Origin: Paramarasmius palmivorus
Taxonomy: Eukaryota > Basidiomycota > Agaricomycetes > Agaricales > Marasmiaceae
Length of the DNA stretch: 22,266 bases
NCBI GenBank assembly: GCA_037176845.1
Contig: JAYKXP010000362.1
Coordinates: 1 to 22,266, forward strand
Reading direction: 5' to 3'
In this document: positions 20,619 through 22,266 of the stretch, piece by piece
Layout: every line of letters begins with the position of its first letter
Position numbering within the stretch: position 1 is the first letter of the stretch
The notes under the pieces: model-generated
Databases searched by the model: none
Seen by the model: the letters and a program-made list of their open reading frames with translations, nothing else
Told to the model about the DNA's origin: nothing
Translations under genes and position numbers: made by a program

Positions 20619-20799
20619 CTAGATTGCGGCGTCCAATGTAGACATCTGCAATATCACGTTGGTCAAAGGGAAAAGAAGACCAAAACCGTCCTCGATGGCC
20701 AGGCAGTTCACCGCAATTGACTGATTTCCTAGGGGCCGGTTTGGTCCTGGATATTGATTAAATACGTCGACGTAGAACACCTGAGGATACCGAATACAA
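20619..20799 (-). other. Possible orphan exon
   Basis: After a TATCCTCAG acceptor-like site (AG at 20787-20788), the minus strand reads VFYVDVFNQYPGPNRPLGNQ and continues to a TAG at 20619, just upstream of the next gene's ATG. It could be a 3' exon of the membrane-protein gene at 21048-21655, reached by a donor near 20970 (AAG|GTGAGT). The joining frame is not settled, so this is only a candidate. Confidence 0.25.
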
Positions 20800-21047
20800 A
20801 AAAAAACTATACAGGTCAATGTATTAAGTTATCTTCCCATGCCAAAGACAACATGATGGATTATACACAGGCCCAAGGTAACGAGAATCCTGGATGCAAA
20901 CTATGCAACTCATACCGATCCAGAACGCGAAACGGAATACGGAGAATCCCCGAGACAAAGACACTCACCTTGTAAGGTCGTAATGCCCCTCACACACTGC
21001 TAGGCGTCCCGTCACTGCTTGTTGGTGTATTGGACCCCGCCCTTCCT

Positions 21048-21655
21048 TCATTGCTTGGTTCTCCACCGGAGGTGTTTGAAGTCAGGTAAAGACGTAGTTG
21101 GGGGGGGGGGGGGGGTGCCCAAGGTACGCGTGAAAGAGGCGGAGGAAATTGGAGAGAAAGTTGGAGTCAAAGATGCTGTACCGGCGAGTGGGCTACTTTC
21201 GTCGCCCGCATGGGTTGAGGTTGCATTCAGCGATGTGGTCGAGTTAGAACGATCAGCCTTTGACTTGTTGCTTGCTATGACGCCCACAACGGCTCCGACC
21301 ACTGCAGCGGCGACAATCACGACAAAAACAATGACAAGAACAACAAGTCCCTTCTTCGTTCGCCAGAATGGCTTGGGGTACGTGATAGGTGTTATGCCAG
21401 CTCCCAATTCGAGGGTTTCCTTCGATGCAGCTGCGAGTGAATTGGTAAAACGGCTTTCTGCGTCGCGATGTTGTTCGGTTGAGGCTTGGCGAGTGTTTTG
21501 CGATGGTAAGCTCAAGAGGTCGGGATTGTAGCCCTCCTAGGCTATGATTAGCGCTATCATGAACTTATAGAGAAACATTGAAATACCTGGCGCATCTGCT
21601 TTGTTGTGACTGGCGCTACCGCAAGCAGAGACTCGTCGTACTGGCTAATAAACAT
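21048..21655 (-). CDS. Hypothetical single-pass membrane protein
   Basis: Two exons, 21587-21655 and 21048-21536, separated by a 50-nt intron, giving about 185 residues. The cytosolic N-terminal part holds SQYDESLLAVAPVTTKQMRQ and EGYNPDLL. The sequence PFWRTKKGLVVLVIVFVVIV then begins a long membrane segment continuing through AAAVVGAVVGVIA, followed by a Ser/Thr/Asn-rich stalk. The positive residues before the segment predict N-terminus inside. A 16-base G run (21100-21115, C on the coding strand) codes for a Pro stretch and sets the frame of the tail, so the last 20 or so residues are unsure. In the neighbouring frame the tail would continue as another Ser/Thr/Gly-rich stretch. The start is also unsure; an ATG 29 bp upstream gives a short frame ending in TAG. 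Confidence 0.6.
21100..21115. repeat. Homopolymer G16 tract
   Basis: Sixteen consecutive G on the plus strand inside the coding region of the membrane protein. It is prone to slippage and to sequencing error; length changes alter the C-terminal frame. Confidence 0.9.
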
Positions 21656-22266
21656 CACCCAGCGTTGGATTGGACATGCGGTGATTGGTGGGTAGCGAAC
21701 AAACGAGTAAGGACCAGTAAACAGAGGCCAGAGTCTCAGTCATCGTTTGGCGTGTAGGCCCTATCGCCTTCGAATAGATCAAGACACCCATAGGAGCTTG
21801 CCGTAGACAAATAGTGAAGGAGTAAGTGCGATGTCTTGACCTCAGGCCTTTCCACTTTCGATTGGGATTGTCTTTGAATCGTACAAACCTAGGCTGCAAG
21901 CGGTGAGTAGGTGCCTCGTAGCGAGATAACACAACTGACATACTCGCTATGTAGATAAGATTTCTTGTCTCTACAACGATTTTTCGATGTCAACTTTGGG
22001 CTTGAACATCCTTAGGCGACTTGGATTTCCTAGAAAGGGTATCATCTTTGTGCTTCTCAAGCGTTGTTGCACGCATATTCAATCACTTCTAGAGGACAGT
22101 AAAGGAGTATAGAAAAGGTTGTGCTCGACGATTTTTCGGCTTCTTGATGATGGTGGTTACGAAACTTGTGGGCTGGGGAATTTTGCGTGCGCAAGCGGAA
22201 CGCTGGCGCATATGTACGCGACATACGACTTTGACATCATCCCTTAATCCTCCAAACCTAGGGTAC
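21656..22266. other. Upstream region, no supported gene
   Basis: Presumed promoter and 5' untranslated region of the minus-strand membrane-protein gene. A 98-codon minus frame (21645-21941) has no recognisable domain and is probably chance. Nothing else seen to the end of the window. Confidence 0.45.

Noticed and set aside
21645..21941. 98-codon minus-strand frame upstream of the membrane protein
   Set aside because: No domain or biased composition; overlaps the presumed 5' region.

Overview
The window looks like a nuclear contig from an agaricomycete (mushroom-forming basidiomycete) fungus. Genes are cut by many short GT-AG introns of about 47-70 nt. The gene content is typical of that group: two DUF6535 membrane proteins, an atypical kinase-like family, a secreted GH92 mannosidase and a microsomal cytochrome P450. 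I saw no bacterial-style operons, rRNA, tRNA or CRISPR. Exon coordinates were worked out by hand from splice sites, reading-frame phase and family motifs.

Layout. 1-1825: two decayed copies (46-345 and about 700-1825) of the kinase-like gene whose best copy is at 8147-9280. 2237-5500: a 3264-bp DNA transposon with long, nearly identical terminal inverted repeats, a 9-bp-stem hairpin in each, and a perfect 7-bp target duplication; no transposase is visible. Its right end lies 67 bp upstream of the next start codon. 5568-7605: DUF6535 paralogue 1, followed in another frame by a clear WW domain (7743-7835) that may be its 3' exon. 8147-9280: four-exon kinase-like gene. 9505-12902 (minus): GH92 alpha-mannosidase rebuilt as 18 exons with a signal peptide. 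13457-16029: DUF6535 paralogue 2, divergent from GH92 across a 554-bp intergenic region. 17277-19800: a P450 that is well preserved through 12 exons, including a 3-nt exon, but broken at the haem-binding loop by a C-rich stretch. 20070-20614 and 21048-21655 (minus): two small hypothetical membrane-protein genes, the second containing a 16-base G run.

Both DUF6535 genes share an unusual start: the ATG is immediately followed by a GT intron in phase 0, so the initiator Met is the only coded residue of exon 1. The paralogues and the three kinase-like copies point to local duplication and decay, with a transposon landing between copies. No shared pathway is evident. GH92 probably trims alpha-mannose from secreted or external glycans, while the others are single-gene functions or unknown. 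The strongest leads are the run of tiny P450 exons, the transposon in a promoter, and the possible DUF6535-WW fusion.
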